64,000 nt of DNA, taken from assembly GCA_000333235.1 (NCBI GenBank), contig CAPN01000023.1, forward strand, positions 124,001 to 188,000, in the 5' to 3' direction. The notes under the pieces were generated by a model, which had not been told where the DNA came from, searched no databases, and worked only from the letters and a program-made list of their open reading frames with translations. A program made the position numbers and the translations under genes. This stretch comes from Pseudoalteromonas luteoviolacea B = ATCC 29581 (GTDB lineage: Bacteria; Pseudomonadota; Gammaproteobacteria; Enterobacterales; Alteromonadaceae). Of the stretch, positions 10,701 through 17,700 are shown piece after piece (position 1 is the stretch's first letter; each line of letters starts with the position of its first letter).

Positions 10701-10804
10701 CTAGTGATCTCGCTGTGAGTGGTTTCTCTTGTCGATGCCAAGTAAAACGTCTTGAAAACTTTAAGCCTAAACATCCATTACAACTTTTGAATGAGTTAAT
10801 TTAA
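7739..10804 (+). CDS. ydiJ: YdiJ-type FAD-binding and 4Fe-4S oxidoreductase (D-2-hydroxyacid dehydrogenase)
   Basis: Large FAD/iron-sulfur oxidoreductase of the GlcD-GlpC fusion type; the E. coli homologue YdiJ is described as oxidising D-2-hydroxyglutarate. N-terminal FAD_binding_4 domain (residues about 30-260) with FGPRGGGTGTNGQSL and TIGGMINTDASGQGS, a GlcD-like C-terminal FAD domain to about residue 540 (WGEHGKGYR), a 4Fe-4S region with CNGNGLCFNYDETSPMCPSY and CLACKACSTACPIKVD, and CCG-type cysteine motifs near the end (HHCTET, STGCCGMAGTYG, SGFSCRCQ). At 1021 residues the length is typical. The ATG has no strong Shine-Dalgarno. It is monocistronic and divergent from the PGPGW gene. Confidence 0.9.
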   Translation: MIAQITRQDTASDLLNQYINVLQKKGFRGESDTSYATRLVTSTDNSIYQELPQAVLFPKDEKDIQTALECASQDPFLSLTFGPRGGGTGTNGQSLTPGIVIDLSRHMRSILEINVEEKWVKVQAGVIKDQLNDFLKPYGFFFSPDLSTSNRATIGGMINTDASGQGSLVYGKTSDHVLELKTFLVDGTELNTKPIPTEKAKIIAEQNSKIGNLYKQVLETCEGQRALILEKFPRLNRFLTGYDLEHVLSNDLQTFDLSRLITGSEGSLGIVTTAKLNLTPIQPFKTLINIKYDSFDSALRNSPFLVAANATSVETVDSKVLNLARQDIVWHSVSHLIQDIPNKDMQGLNMVEFNGESLDEIEAKVKTLCSQLDLLIDEGKAGVIGYQLTNSKADILKIYTMRKKAVGLLGNAKGQQKPIAFAEDTAVPPENLADFITEFRHLLDTKGLNYGMFGHVDAGVLHVRPALDLCDPAQEKLMREISDEVVALTAKYGGLMWGEHGKGYRSEYGPAFFGEALFNELRKIKAVFDPKNRINPGKICTPYSSNSKLVSVDGKKRSWFDKEIPIEVRQSFDNAMTCNGNGLCFNYDETSPMCPSYKVTKDRRHSPKGRATLMREWLRLQENKNAHVLETEQNLEKGNLVSTWWERAVHTYRKSKGQYDFSHEVKESLDECLACKACSTACPIKVDVPTFRARFLNLYHTRYLRPSKDFFVANVEATAPLMAKMPRVINGILSLRPISKLLEKSIGYVDTPLLSIPTLDKRISDISKFDQKTFESLSTEQKARSVFIVQDPFTTFYEAELVADFVELISKLGFNPIVLPFMPNGKPQHVKGFLKQFKTTAKNASEFLNSLVDYNIPFVGLDASLVMVYRDEYKKILSPEQRGNFHVQLAHEWIENIITTDEVKKRFNQAGTTNRKITLLHHCTETTALPNASKTWLSIFNLVGANVDSPSTGCCGMAGTYGHEVDHVENSKTLYRLSWEKHVKSTNPSDLAVSGFSCRCQVKRLENFKPKHPLQLLNELI

Positions 10805-10824
10805 AATATTTAAAAGTCTTTTTT

Positions 10825-10876
10825 CGTTGTCTAATTTAGATATTACATGATATTTAAACAACTAGATTAGACAACG
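10825..10876. repeat. 15-bp inverted repeat downstream of ydiJ
   Basis: CGTTGTCTAATTTAG (10825-10839) and CTAGATTAGACAACG (10862-10876) pair at 14 of 15 positions around a 22-base spacer. It lies 20 bases after the ydiJ stop, preceded by TTTTTT on the plus strand. It may be a terminator stem with a large loop, or a protein or recombinase target. The rest of the 310-base gap to 11115 holds only AT-rich sequence. Confidence 0.5.
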
Positions 10877-11115
10877 AATTGATAGATAGTATTTGCACTC
10901 CTTGCACCTTCAGTTGAATACCGTTTAAAAGAACATTCGATGTGATAGTATAAACTGTAATGCTACACAACGATTGCAACGTAAACTAATATAAATCACC
11001 AAAAAGTAATGTAGATTATGTCTATAGCTACATAGAAGTTAAACAAGAATACATTTAACAGTGAATTTAACATAATAAAGCTATATTAAATTGCCTATAC
11101 TAGAAGGCTGTTACA

Positions 11116-12336
11116 CTAAAGTTTTCTTTTTTGTCCTGAAATTGCCCTTTCTTTGATGTTAGTTTGAATATAAATTTGATCTGTTGTGGCTATTTTTGCA
11201 TGGCCTAAATCTTCTGATAGATGTTTTAGTGGACGAGTATGTGCGTCATGAGTTGCACCGGTATGGCGAAGCCAATGAGTGGTAGCCGCGCTAAGTTGCT
11301 CCGCCTCTTCAACGAATCCATCCTCAAGCAACGTCAACTGCGCTAAATCAAAACTGTCTTGCACTAGACGACGTAATTGGCGTACTGTCATCCCGCCTTT
11401 CCCTCTCAACTTATGAATAACGGGGTAGGGCTCGTCAACTCTCGGTAATACTGACAGTCCGCGATATAAACGATAACGTTTTAAATAGGTCACTACTTCT
11501 TCACTCAATGTAACATCACGTAACTTATTCCCTTTTCCCATCACACGGAAAAACCAAAAGCCATCACTATCTTGCCAAAAATGACTCATAACCGGTGACC
11601 AATGAGCTCGCTCAGACAGTTCCGAGACTCTTAAATAAAGTCCTTTTAAGCAAGCGAGTATAAACAAGTTTCGCTCGAAAGCGGGTTCTTCTGCACACTT
11701 TTCTTTTGTTACATTAAAAACGTATTCCCATTGCAAATTACTTAAAGTATCTGGCGTATTAATCTGAGACTGCACAACTAAATAGGGTGAGTTTTTCTTT
11801 ACGACTGGAACAAAGTTTGTAAATGTCTGTTCTTCTAAGATCGCAAATTTATAGAACACATTCAAAGCAGTGAACATCGCAGACAACGTTTGTTGGCTAG
11901 CTTGAATGTCTTTCTTAATAAAAGGGCGCCAATTACCATTAACAATACGCCGACCATTTTCTTCTTTAAACCGCCATTGAACTGAACTAGAACACCAAGA
12001 ATCTTTTGGCTCTATAACAAAATCTGTATACGCTTCAATATCTTCACGCTTTAAAAAAAATACTGACTGGCCAGTATAGAGCCACGCCCACAAGGAGAAA
12101 CGTTCGATTTCATTACGAAAGCGATTAAAGGTTCCTTCAGATTTTCGACCATACACACTTAAGAATCGGAAAATAAATAACAATTCGTCCCGAACAGTGG
12201 GGATGTCAGATTGCAATTTAGATAAGAATCGATCCAATTCTGGATATTCCGACGCCAAAGTAGCATCTTCTAGATGCGCAATTTGATAGCGTAATTGTTT
12301 GAAAACGTCAGCAAGCGGAGTTGGTTGCATTATCAC
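11116..12336 (-). CDS. Solitary tyrosine recombinase / integrase
   Basis: Site-specific tyrosine recombinase of 406 residues. N-terminal SAM-like core-binding region (about residues 40-190), then a catalytic domain with all expected residues: R236 (LRVSEL), K268 (GKGNK), H354 and R357 (HWLRHTGAT), H379 (LGHAKIATT) and nucleophile Y389 (DQIYI). It is therefore predicted active, unlike the inactivated recombinase-derived TnsF target selectors. There is no excisionase, tRNA or cargo next to it; it may be a chromosomal solitary recombinase. A second in-frame ATG lies two codons downstream. A dif-sized palindrome sits directly upstream (12368-12399). Whether it belongs to the Tn7-like element 2.7 kb away is unknown. 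Confidence 0.9.
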   Translation of the reverse strand: MIMQPTPLADVFKQLRYQIAHLEDATLASEYPELDRFLSKLQSDIPTVRDELLFIFRFLSVYGRKSEGTFNRFRNEIERFSLWAWLYTGQSVFFLKREDIEAYTDFVIEPKDSWCSSSVQWRFKEENGRRIVNGNWRPFIKKDIQASQQTLSAMFTALNVFYKFAILEEQTFTNFVPVVKKNSPYLVVQSQINTPDTLSNLQWEYVFNVTKEKCAEEPAFERNLFILACLKGLYLRVSELSERAHWSPVMSHFWQDSDGFWFFRVMGKGNKLRDVTLSEEVVTYLKRYRLYRGLSVLPRVDEPYPVIHKLRGKGGMTVRQLRRLVQDSFDLAQLTLLEDGFVEEAEQLSAATTHWLRHTGATHDAHTRPLKHLSEDLGHAKIATTDQIYIQTNIKERAISGQKRKL

Positions 12337-12367
12337 ATTCAGAAAATGATTTTACATTAGTCTACTA

Positions 12368-12399
12368 TAATGTCCGATACTGTCTAGTATTGGACATTA
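12368..12399. repeat. 32-bp palindrome upstream of the recombinase gene
   Basis: TAATGTCCGATACT (12368-12381) and AGTATTGGACATTA (12386-12399) match at 13 of 14 positions around a 4-base centre. Read as 11-6-11 it has the layout of a tyrosine-recombinase core site (arms ATGTCCGATAC and GTATTGGACAT, centre TGTCTA). It fills the 65-base gap between the DUF808 stop and the recombinase start, both on the minus strand. A terminator is less likely: no T run follows. Confidence 0.6.
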
Positions 12400-12401
12400 A
12401 A

Positions 12402-13295
12402 TTATCGTATACGGCTGTTTATTTTAGCGAACAGTTTACTCGTGATAAATAGAATTACCCCTGAAACCGCGCCTATTACTAAGTGAAACACTAGTTCTAT
12501 CACTGCCTCAAATTGAGGCAAAATCACAATGATATGTTGCAATATTTCATGCATTACATGCAAATTATGGCCTAGGATCTCACCTCCAATAAGCAAACAC
12601 GCTACCATCCCAATAACTGATAAGCTAGACATAATCCGCGTTGCCGCAGACAGTAATATTTTTCCAAGTCTGTACTTTAGGGTAGTGACATTTTCTTTTT
12701 CGCGCATTAGATGTAACGCGATGTCATCAAGCTTTACAAGTAAACTGACGATACCATAGACGCCTATTGTCATTAAAACAGCAATAAGTACTAGCACAGA
12801 AAATTGTTTGAACAGTGGCTCATTTTGAATGCTCCCCAAAGCAATGACAATGATCTCTGCACTTAGTACGGAATCCATACGAATTGCACTCGTAATTTTT
12901 TCATTTTCGAATTGAACTAAATCAATTTCACAATTCGATACCGCGTTGATTAGCTCATTTTTGCCTGTATCTAATTCTGCAGGTAGCACCATATCTAGCA
13001 GTTTATGCGCTCCCTCATAACAAAGGAAGGCGCCGCCTAGCATCAATAATGGTTGAATCAAAAATGGCAAGAAATAGCTAAGCAACAATGCTACTGGCAC
13101 AATCACGGCTTTGTTAATTAAAGACCCTTTCGCTACAGCCCACACTACAGCAAGCTCCCGCTCCGGCCGTATATCGCCTGACAAACTTTGTGCATTTACT
13201 GCTAAATCGTCTCCAAGTACAGGAGCTGTCTTACTCGCAGCAACTTTTGTTAAAAACACTATATCATCGAGCAGCGCAAATAAAGATCCTGACAT
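12402..13295 (-). CDS. DUF808 (YedI-like) inner-membrane protein
   Basis: A 297-residue polytopic inner-membrane protein of the DUF808 family (E. coli YedI). The opening SGSLFALLDDIVFLTKVAASKTAPVLGDDLAVNAQ and the following ERELAVVWAVAKGSLINKAVIVP are the family signature. Predicted membrane segments lie at about residues 68-100, 140-175, 215-235 and 260-290. Function is unknown. It ends 66 bases before the recombinase gene on the same strand, with the palindrome between them. Its start follows no strong ribosome site. Confidence 0.88.
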   Translation of the reverse strand: MSGSLFALLDDIVFLTKVAASKTAPVLGDDLAVNAQSLSGDIRPERELAVVWAVAKGSLINKAVIVPVALLLSYFLPFLIQPLLMLGGAFLCYEGAHKLLDMVLPAELDTGKNELINAVSNCEIDLVQFENEKITSAIRMDSVLSAEIIVIALGSIQNEPLFKQFSVLVLIAVLMTIGVYGIVSLLVKLDDIALHLMREKENVTTLKYRLGKILLSAATRIMSSLSVIGMVACLLIGGEILGHNLHVMHEILQHIIVILPQFEAVIELVFHLVIGAVSGVILFITSKLFAKINSRIR

Positions 13296-13459
13296 AACTA
13301 TCCATCGTCTTGTATGTATTTATTAACTGTATCCTAAGTCTTTATTCATTAGTATGCTATACATTAAATAGAATCGTTAGAAATTTAGTTGATAATGATT
13401 TATGAATTCAAAATGAAACGAATCTGTTCACTTGTGAAAGGTAAAATAAAAAATTTAGG

Positions 13460-14743
13460 ATGAATTGTTCTCAAAGCAACCTTTTTAGATTATTAATTAG
13501 TATTCTAGGTCTGATTGATCATTGTGTTTTGGCTAGTGCTTTAACTGACGACATTCTGTATTCCTCTATGTCGTCATTCGATATTCAAGTAAAACATGCT
13601 GTAGAATTAAAAACAAAAAACACAATGACACTCTATGCAGAACTTGAGAATGCTGAAAAAAAAACGTCGCATAGTGCTAATAAACGGTTTTTTAAATCTA
13701 GCTATCTAGATAGTAATCGTCAACGGTTCCGTTATGCGATTAGATTACCTGAATCTTATAAAGCAACTGAGAACTATCCTTTAATTATTTTTCTTCATGG
13801 ACAAGTCAATCGTCCAGAGTGGAAGTCACATGAAACCTGGTGGTTTTATCCGACTAAAAATCCAACTTTCGACTATATTTCGATATTTCCAACAGCATAT
13901 AAAGATGTTCCATGGTGGAGCAAAACCCAAGTAAACAACATCCTTAACCTTATTAACATCGTAAAACTAAGTTATCCTGTTGATACTGATCGCATATTTT
14001 TAGTAGGCATATCAGATGGCGGAACAGGTAGTTTCTATTTAAATCACTTTTTAAATAGTATATTCGCGGGCACTGTATCGTTCATAGGCCATCCGCTTGC
14101 ACTTTTAAACCCTGTATTAAATATTCCTCATAATCTCTATGAGCCTAACATTGTTAATTCACCATTTTTAGTCATGAATGGTATTAACGATAGACTATAT
14201 CCAGCTACAGAGATTGAACCAATTATTAACCATTTAAAAGCGTTTTCAAACAATCTTGAGTATGTAAAAGTCGAAGGTTCGCATCGATTAAGTACAATGC
14301 AAGAAGCGTGGCCAATGGCAGAAGCTTTTATGAAAGAGCATTCTAGACTTGCAAACTTAAAGCAAATCTCATGGCAAATAGAGAGTAGTCCAGCGATACA
14401 AAGAAATGCATGGATAAATGCTAAATTTGAATCAACTAAGCTTAATCAAAATACTCCCTCAGGGCTTTTACCGAATGGAGCAATAACAAACTGGATAAAA
14501 GCGCACATTGTACAGAACACAATTAACATTACCGTTACCCATCCAATAGAACTTCGATTGTTAATCTCACCTAAGCTCATTGAACAGCCCTCAAAACCAA
14601 TAAAGATTTTTATAAATGGTACTCTTAAGGCATCTTTAATAGTGGATCAAAATATTGATACGATATTAGAATGGGCGGTACTAGATAAAGATCCACAGCT
14701 CTTATACACAGGTAGCGTTGAGATATTAGTAAACGATTTGTAA
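13460..14743 (+). CDS. Secreted alpha/beta hydrolase (esterase / prolyl-oligopeptidase-like)
   Basis: Predicted exported serine hydrolase of 427 residues. A hydrophobic N-terminus (LFRLLISILGLIDHCVLASA) acts as signal peptide. The hydrolase core begins near residue 92: RYAIRLPES, YPLIIFLHG (oxyanion strand), then GISDGG with nucleophile S185, NGINDRLYP (acid Asp) and EGSHRLST (His). The fold resembles the poly(3-hydroxybutyrate) depolymerase / dienelactone hydrolase group. The last 110 residues form an extra beta-rich domain I do not recognise. Substrate unknown. It is monocistronic, AT-rich, and borders the Tn7-like region. Confidence 0.72.
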   Translation: MNCSQSNLFRLLISILGLIDHCVLASALTDDILYSSMSSFDIQVKHAVELKTKNTMTLYAELENAEKKTSHSANKRFFKSSYLDSNRQRFRYAIRLPESYKATENYPLIIFLHGQVNRPEWKSHETWWFYPTKNPTFDYISIFPTAYKDVPWWSKTQVNNILNLINIVKLSYPVDTDRIFLVGISDGGTGSFYLNHFLNSIFAGTVSFIGHPLALLNPVLNIPHNLYEPNIVNSPFLVMNGINDRLYPATEIEPIINHLKAFSNNLEYVKVEGSHRLSTMQEAWPMAEAFMKEHSRLANLKQISWQIESSPAIQRNAWINAKFESTKLNQNTPSGLLPNGAITNWIKAHIVQNTINITVTHPIELRLLISPKLIEQPSKPIKIFINGTLKASLIVDQNIDTILEWAVLDKDPQLLYTGSVEILVNDL

Positions 14744-14917
14744 AAGGACTTTAATTATGAGATTGATAACTTACTTGTATAAAGGGCTACGTCAAAATAC
14801 GAGAGAATGAGGTTATTCAATTTCGCCATTAACTCTGAGATTCATCCATAAAATGTCAGTTAAAAACGAGAATGATATTGTCTAGCTATTTGAATTTATT
14901 AGTTATTGTAAATAAAT

Positions 14918-14959
14918 GGTAGCACAGTATGAAAATAAAGAAAGGCAAAGTGTGCTACC
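14918..14959. repeat. Inverted repeat GGTAGCACA / TGTGCTACC near tniQ
   Basis: Perfect 9-bp arms at 14918-14926 and 14951-14959 with a 24-base spacer, in the 270-base gap between the hydrolase and tniQ; a related GTAGCA recurs at 14971. The ACA and TGT trinucleotides are reminiscent of Tn7-like ends, but no matching copy was found on the tnsA side. Function unknown. Confidence 0.35.
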
Positions 14960-15000
14960 TCTAAAATGAAGTAGCAAAGTAGAACTAGAGTTTTAAAGAG

Positions 15001-15031
15001 AGTAACAAAAAAACTAACGCTTTTTGTTACT
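15001..15031 (-). terminator. Hairpin at the end of tniQ
   Basis: AGTAACAAAAA and TTTTTGTTACT form a perfect 11-bp stem with a 9-base loop that contains the tniQ stop codon. Possible weak terminator of the tns operon; there is no good T run after the stem. Confidence 0.4.
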
Positions 15032-16732
15032 CAAGATTGGCATTGAATTTAAGAACGAGTTGATGCTTGTAGATGAGGAAAGGAGATTTTTAGCGGATTC
15101 TTGGTTTAGTAATTTTACTTTGCCTGTTTTGATAAAATGAACAATATATCTTCTGTTATCAAAGTAAGATTTTCCAATAGAAGGTAATATGCCTTTTTGT
15201 TTCAGCCGATTATAAATAGCGTTGAAATTTAAGCCTCGAAAGAAACAGTATCTTGCCAAGTTAAAATGTGATTTTTCCATTTTTTCAAAATCTGTCGTAC
15301 TGTAGTAAGTAGATACTTGCCTCCATTTTTGAATTGATATTTTATGGTGATGTAGCAAAGCACGGATATCCAGTTCGCTAATGCAGTAAATGTTTTTAGC
15401 CACATCATGCTTAATTTTTTCATTTGAATTATCCAATAAAATCTTTCTTATCGTCCGATAGAAAGTAAAAGGTGTGATTTGAAGTTTGCCGAAAAACGGA
15501 GATGGATTGTCTTTGAATGAAACCGGGATCTGTTCGCGTATTACGGTGGTTATGAAGCAGGATTCTTTAATATTAAAATGAGGCAAAATGCGCAAGATGT
15601 CACAATAGTCCATCATGCGCTTACACCGGTAACCGTTGTCATTAAAGGAGTTTGGTAACGTTTGATCTACCTCTTTGAGATTAAAATAGGTACTTTCAGA
15701 AAACCCTTTGGTGTTTAAGCTGCTAAATAGACCATATTTAGATAAAGAAAATACCGTGTTAACGCTGCAACCAAGTATCTTAGCGAGTAATTGGGCATTA
15801 CATTTGTATTGTGCGACAGTGCATTGTTGTTCGATATCTTTATTTCTAGTTTTCCATTGCGTTTGAATACTAAACTCTTCAACTTCATACTCATCAAATG
15901 TTACGTGCATAGTTGCTTTGTTTGCAGGGCTTACAGTTTTGTATGCTATTAGCCAACTATCTAGATTGAGCTGAGACTTTACGTGAGCAAAAAGTGCTTC
16001 AACAGCACTATGGCCTAAATGGGTTAACTGCTGTGACCTGTTTCTATATAAGTGCTGAAGCCATGCCCTGCATAACTCTGTACTAGACAGCATCTGATAA
16101 GCCAAATCAAACAATTCACCTGATTTTATAATGCGCTTTTTAGCGATTTTTTCTGGGTGATTATCAAGTGGACGTATTAGATGGCTAGTCATAAGGCATA
16201 AGTCATTAATAAACGGCAGTGATCCCTTTAGTCCGTGATGATTCACGTATGTTTGCACAGGGCTTTCAGCAATAATTTTTTGCGGTAAAACGCTACCGCA
16301 ATAGTTACACTTGCCCACTGTTAGCAAGTTATCCCACTCAAGCGCATGACCACATGATGAACATGTATCTAATAACTGGATGTTGTGAATGTTGCACCGA
16401 CTAGAAAATAAGAAACTATGCTCAATAGGGCTATTTCCTTTAATACAGCATATTGGGCATACTTTGGCATGTGGTGACAGTAGTGATTGAAAATACCTCC
16501 TGTGCTCATACAAATTTTTGTCTACGTAATCTAGTTCGTAAGAGAGACCCGTTAACTCATAGACGATTTTCTTAAACGCACTCAACAGTTGTGCCTGATG
16601 AATCGGCAGCTTTTGATGATTTGCATGAAGTAAATCAACCATAAATGAATAGCCGTTTGCCTCAGCAAGTTTCACTAAGTAGAACTTTGGATGTTCGTTT
16701 TTAATAACATCAGGAATAAATGGAAGGGACAT
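15014..16732 (-). CDS. tniQ: TniQ/TnsD-family target-selection protein
   Basis: Putative target selector of the Tn7-like transposon, expected to bind an attachment site and recruit TnsC. The N-terminal TniQ domain (residues 1-200) contains two zinc-ribbon-like cysteine sets: CPICCIKG, then CNIHNIQLLDTCSSCG and CNYCGSVLP. The helical C-terminal part has helix-turn-helix-like stretches, e.g. CSVNTVFSLSKYGLF. The 572-residue size fits TnsD-like proteins that recognise DNA directly rather than the short TniQ of CRISPR-associated elements. Its ATG overlaps the tnsC stop by one base (TAATG), so it is translationally coupled. It is the only TniQ in the window and no TnsE is present. Confidence 0.87.
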   Translation of the reverse strand: MSLPFIPDVIKNEHPKFYLVKLAEANGYSFMVDLLHANHQKLPIHQAQLLSAFKKIVYELTGLSYELDYVDKNLYEHRRYFQSLLSPHAKVCPICCIKGNSPIEHSFLFSSRCNIHNIQLLDTCSSCGHALEWDNLLTVGKCNYCGSVLPQKIIAESPVQTYVNHHGLKGSLPFINDLCLMTSHLIRPLDNHPEKIAKKRIIKSGELFDLAYQMLSSTELCRAWLQHLYRNRSQQLTHLGHSAVEALFAHVKSQLNLDSWLIAYKTVSPANKATMHVTFDEYEVEEFSIQTQWKTRNKDIEQQCTVAQYKCNAQLLAKILGCSVNTVFSLSKYGLFSSLNTKGFSESTYFNLKEVDQTLPNSFNDNGYRCKRMMDYCDILRILPHFNIKESCFITTVIREQIPVSFKDNPSPFFGKLQITPFTFYRTIRKILLDNSNEKIKHDVAKNIYCISELDIRALLHHHKISIQKWRQVSTYYSTTDFEKMEKSHFNLARYCFFRGLNFNAIYNRLKQKGILPSIGKSYFDNRRYIVHFIKTGKVKLLNQESAKNLLSSSTSINSFLNSMPILSNKKR

Positions 16733-17700
16733 TATTTCCCCTCCGCATCAAGAGATTCTTGGTGTTCGACAGTTCTTGCAATGTTTAGAAGCTCATTAGG
16801 TTTACAGGCAAACGGATTAGATGACGCTTTCTCACTCAACACTCTGTCATAGGTTTTCTCAAGTATATCCAAAGTCACCTTGCCATTAACGTCAACGGCT
16901 TCAATGGCGAAATCGAAAAGAAACCTTAAACGACCAAAATACCCTCGGCACGCAATCCATAACCGTAATGCAATTGTTTCATCCGTTACATCAGGAAAGG
17001 CAATACCATATTTGCTTTTAAGTAAGACAAAAAGTTGCTGATAACCTTTCATAACAGACATAAAACGCTGTTTCTGCTTTAGTTTGATACGCGGTATGTG
17101 GATTGGTGGAAAAGAGCGTCCTATCATTTGCTTTTCTTCGCTGCTTTCACTCGATTGACGTTTAACAAATTTGTTAAGCAAAATGTTTTTGGTTTTCTCT
17201 AATCCGACAAGCAAAACAGACGCTTTTGTTTTATCAGAGATAAGTTTTAATACATCTGCAATTGCCTGCGTACCACCACTGCCGTTTTGATGCTCCGGCA
17301 TTGCATGTTGTGTTTCATCCATAATAAAAAGTCGAACACCTTTCCTCTGAGCAAGATCATTTAATTGATTTCTAATCTTCCGAGTATTTCCATAGGGTTT
17401 TACGCCCATCGCCTCAACCAAAGCTTCAAGTATCATCTTCGGAGTGCTCTTTGATTCAATTTCAATAGCAACAATGGGCTGTACTTGGGCACTAGGGTCT
17501 ATTGAATACTGCTTGCAGATTTGTTCTATGACGACAGATTTACCAACGCGAGAAGGCCCAATAAGACAGTTAACGACAGGAATTGAACCACCACATTTAA
17601 TTAGCTCCTGTACACCCAACATGACTTGGTTAAATTCTGGGTGTTTAAAACGCGCATTATCAAAGAAAACTGTATGAGGTTTTAAGTTATCTTTGTCCAT
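16732..17700 (-). CDS. tnsC: TnsC/TniB AAA+ transposition regulator
   Basis: AAA+ ATPase linking target selector and transposase. Walker A GPSRVGKS at residues 48-55 and Walker B LFIMDE ending at D128-E129, followed by a sensor-1-like region (ASVLLVGLEKT) and an arginine-rich stretch around residues 180-205. At about 322 residues it is closer to TniB/short TnsC than to the 555-residue Tn7 TnsC. An in-frame ATG exists five codons upstream (17715), but the ATG at 17700 makes a one-base TAATG overlap with tnsB, matching the other junctions in this operon, so I chose it. Confidence 0.92.
   Translation of the reverse strand: MDKDNLKPHTVFFDNARFKHPEFNQVMLGVQELIKCGGSIPVVNCLIGPSRVGKSVVIEQICKQYSIDPSAQVQPIVAIEIESKSTPKMILEALVEAMGVKPYGNTRKIRNQLNDLAQRKGVRLFIMDETQHAMPEHQNGSGGTQAIADVLKLISDKTKASVLLVGLEKTKNILLNKFVKRQSSESSEEKQMIGRSFPPIHIPRIKLKQKQRFMSVMKGYQQLFVLLKSKYGIAFPDVTDETIALRLWIACRGYFGRLRFLFDFAIEAVDVNGKVTLDILEKTYDRVLSEKASSNPFACKPNELLNIARTVEHQESLDAEGK

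Noticed and set aside
11065..11075. ATTTAACATAA, a perfect reverse-complement XerD arm beside the recombinase gene
   Set aside because: The expected XerC arm is absent on the other side of the 6-base centre, so it is probably a chance AT-rich match.
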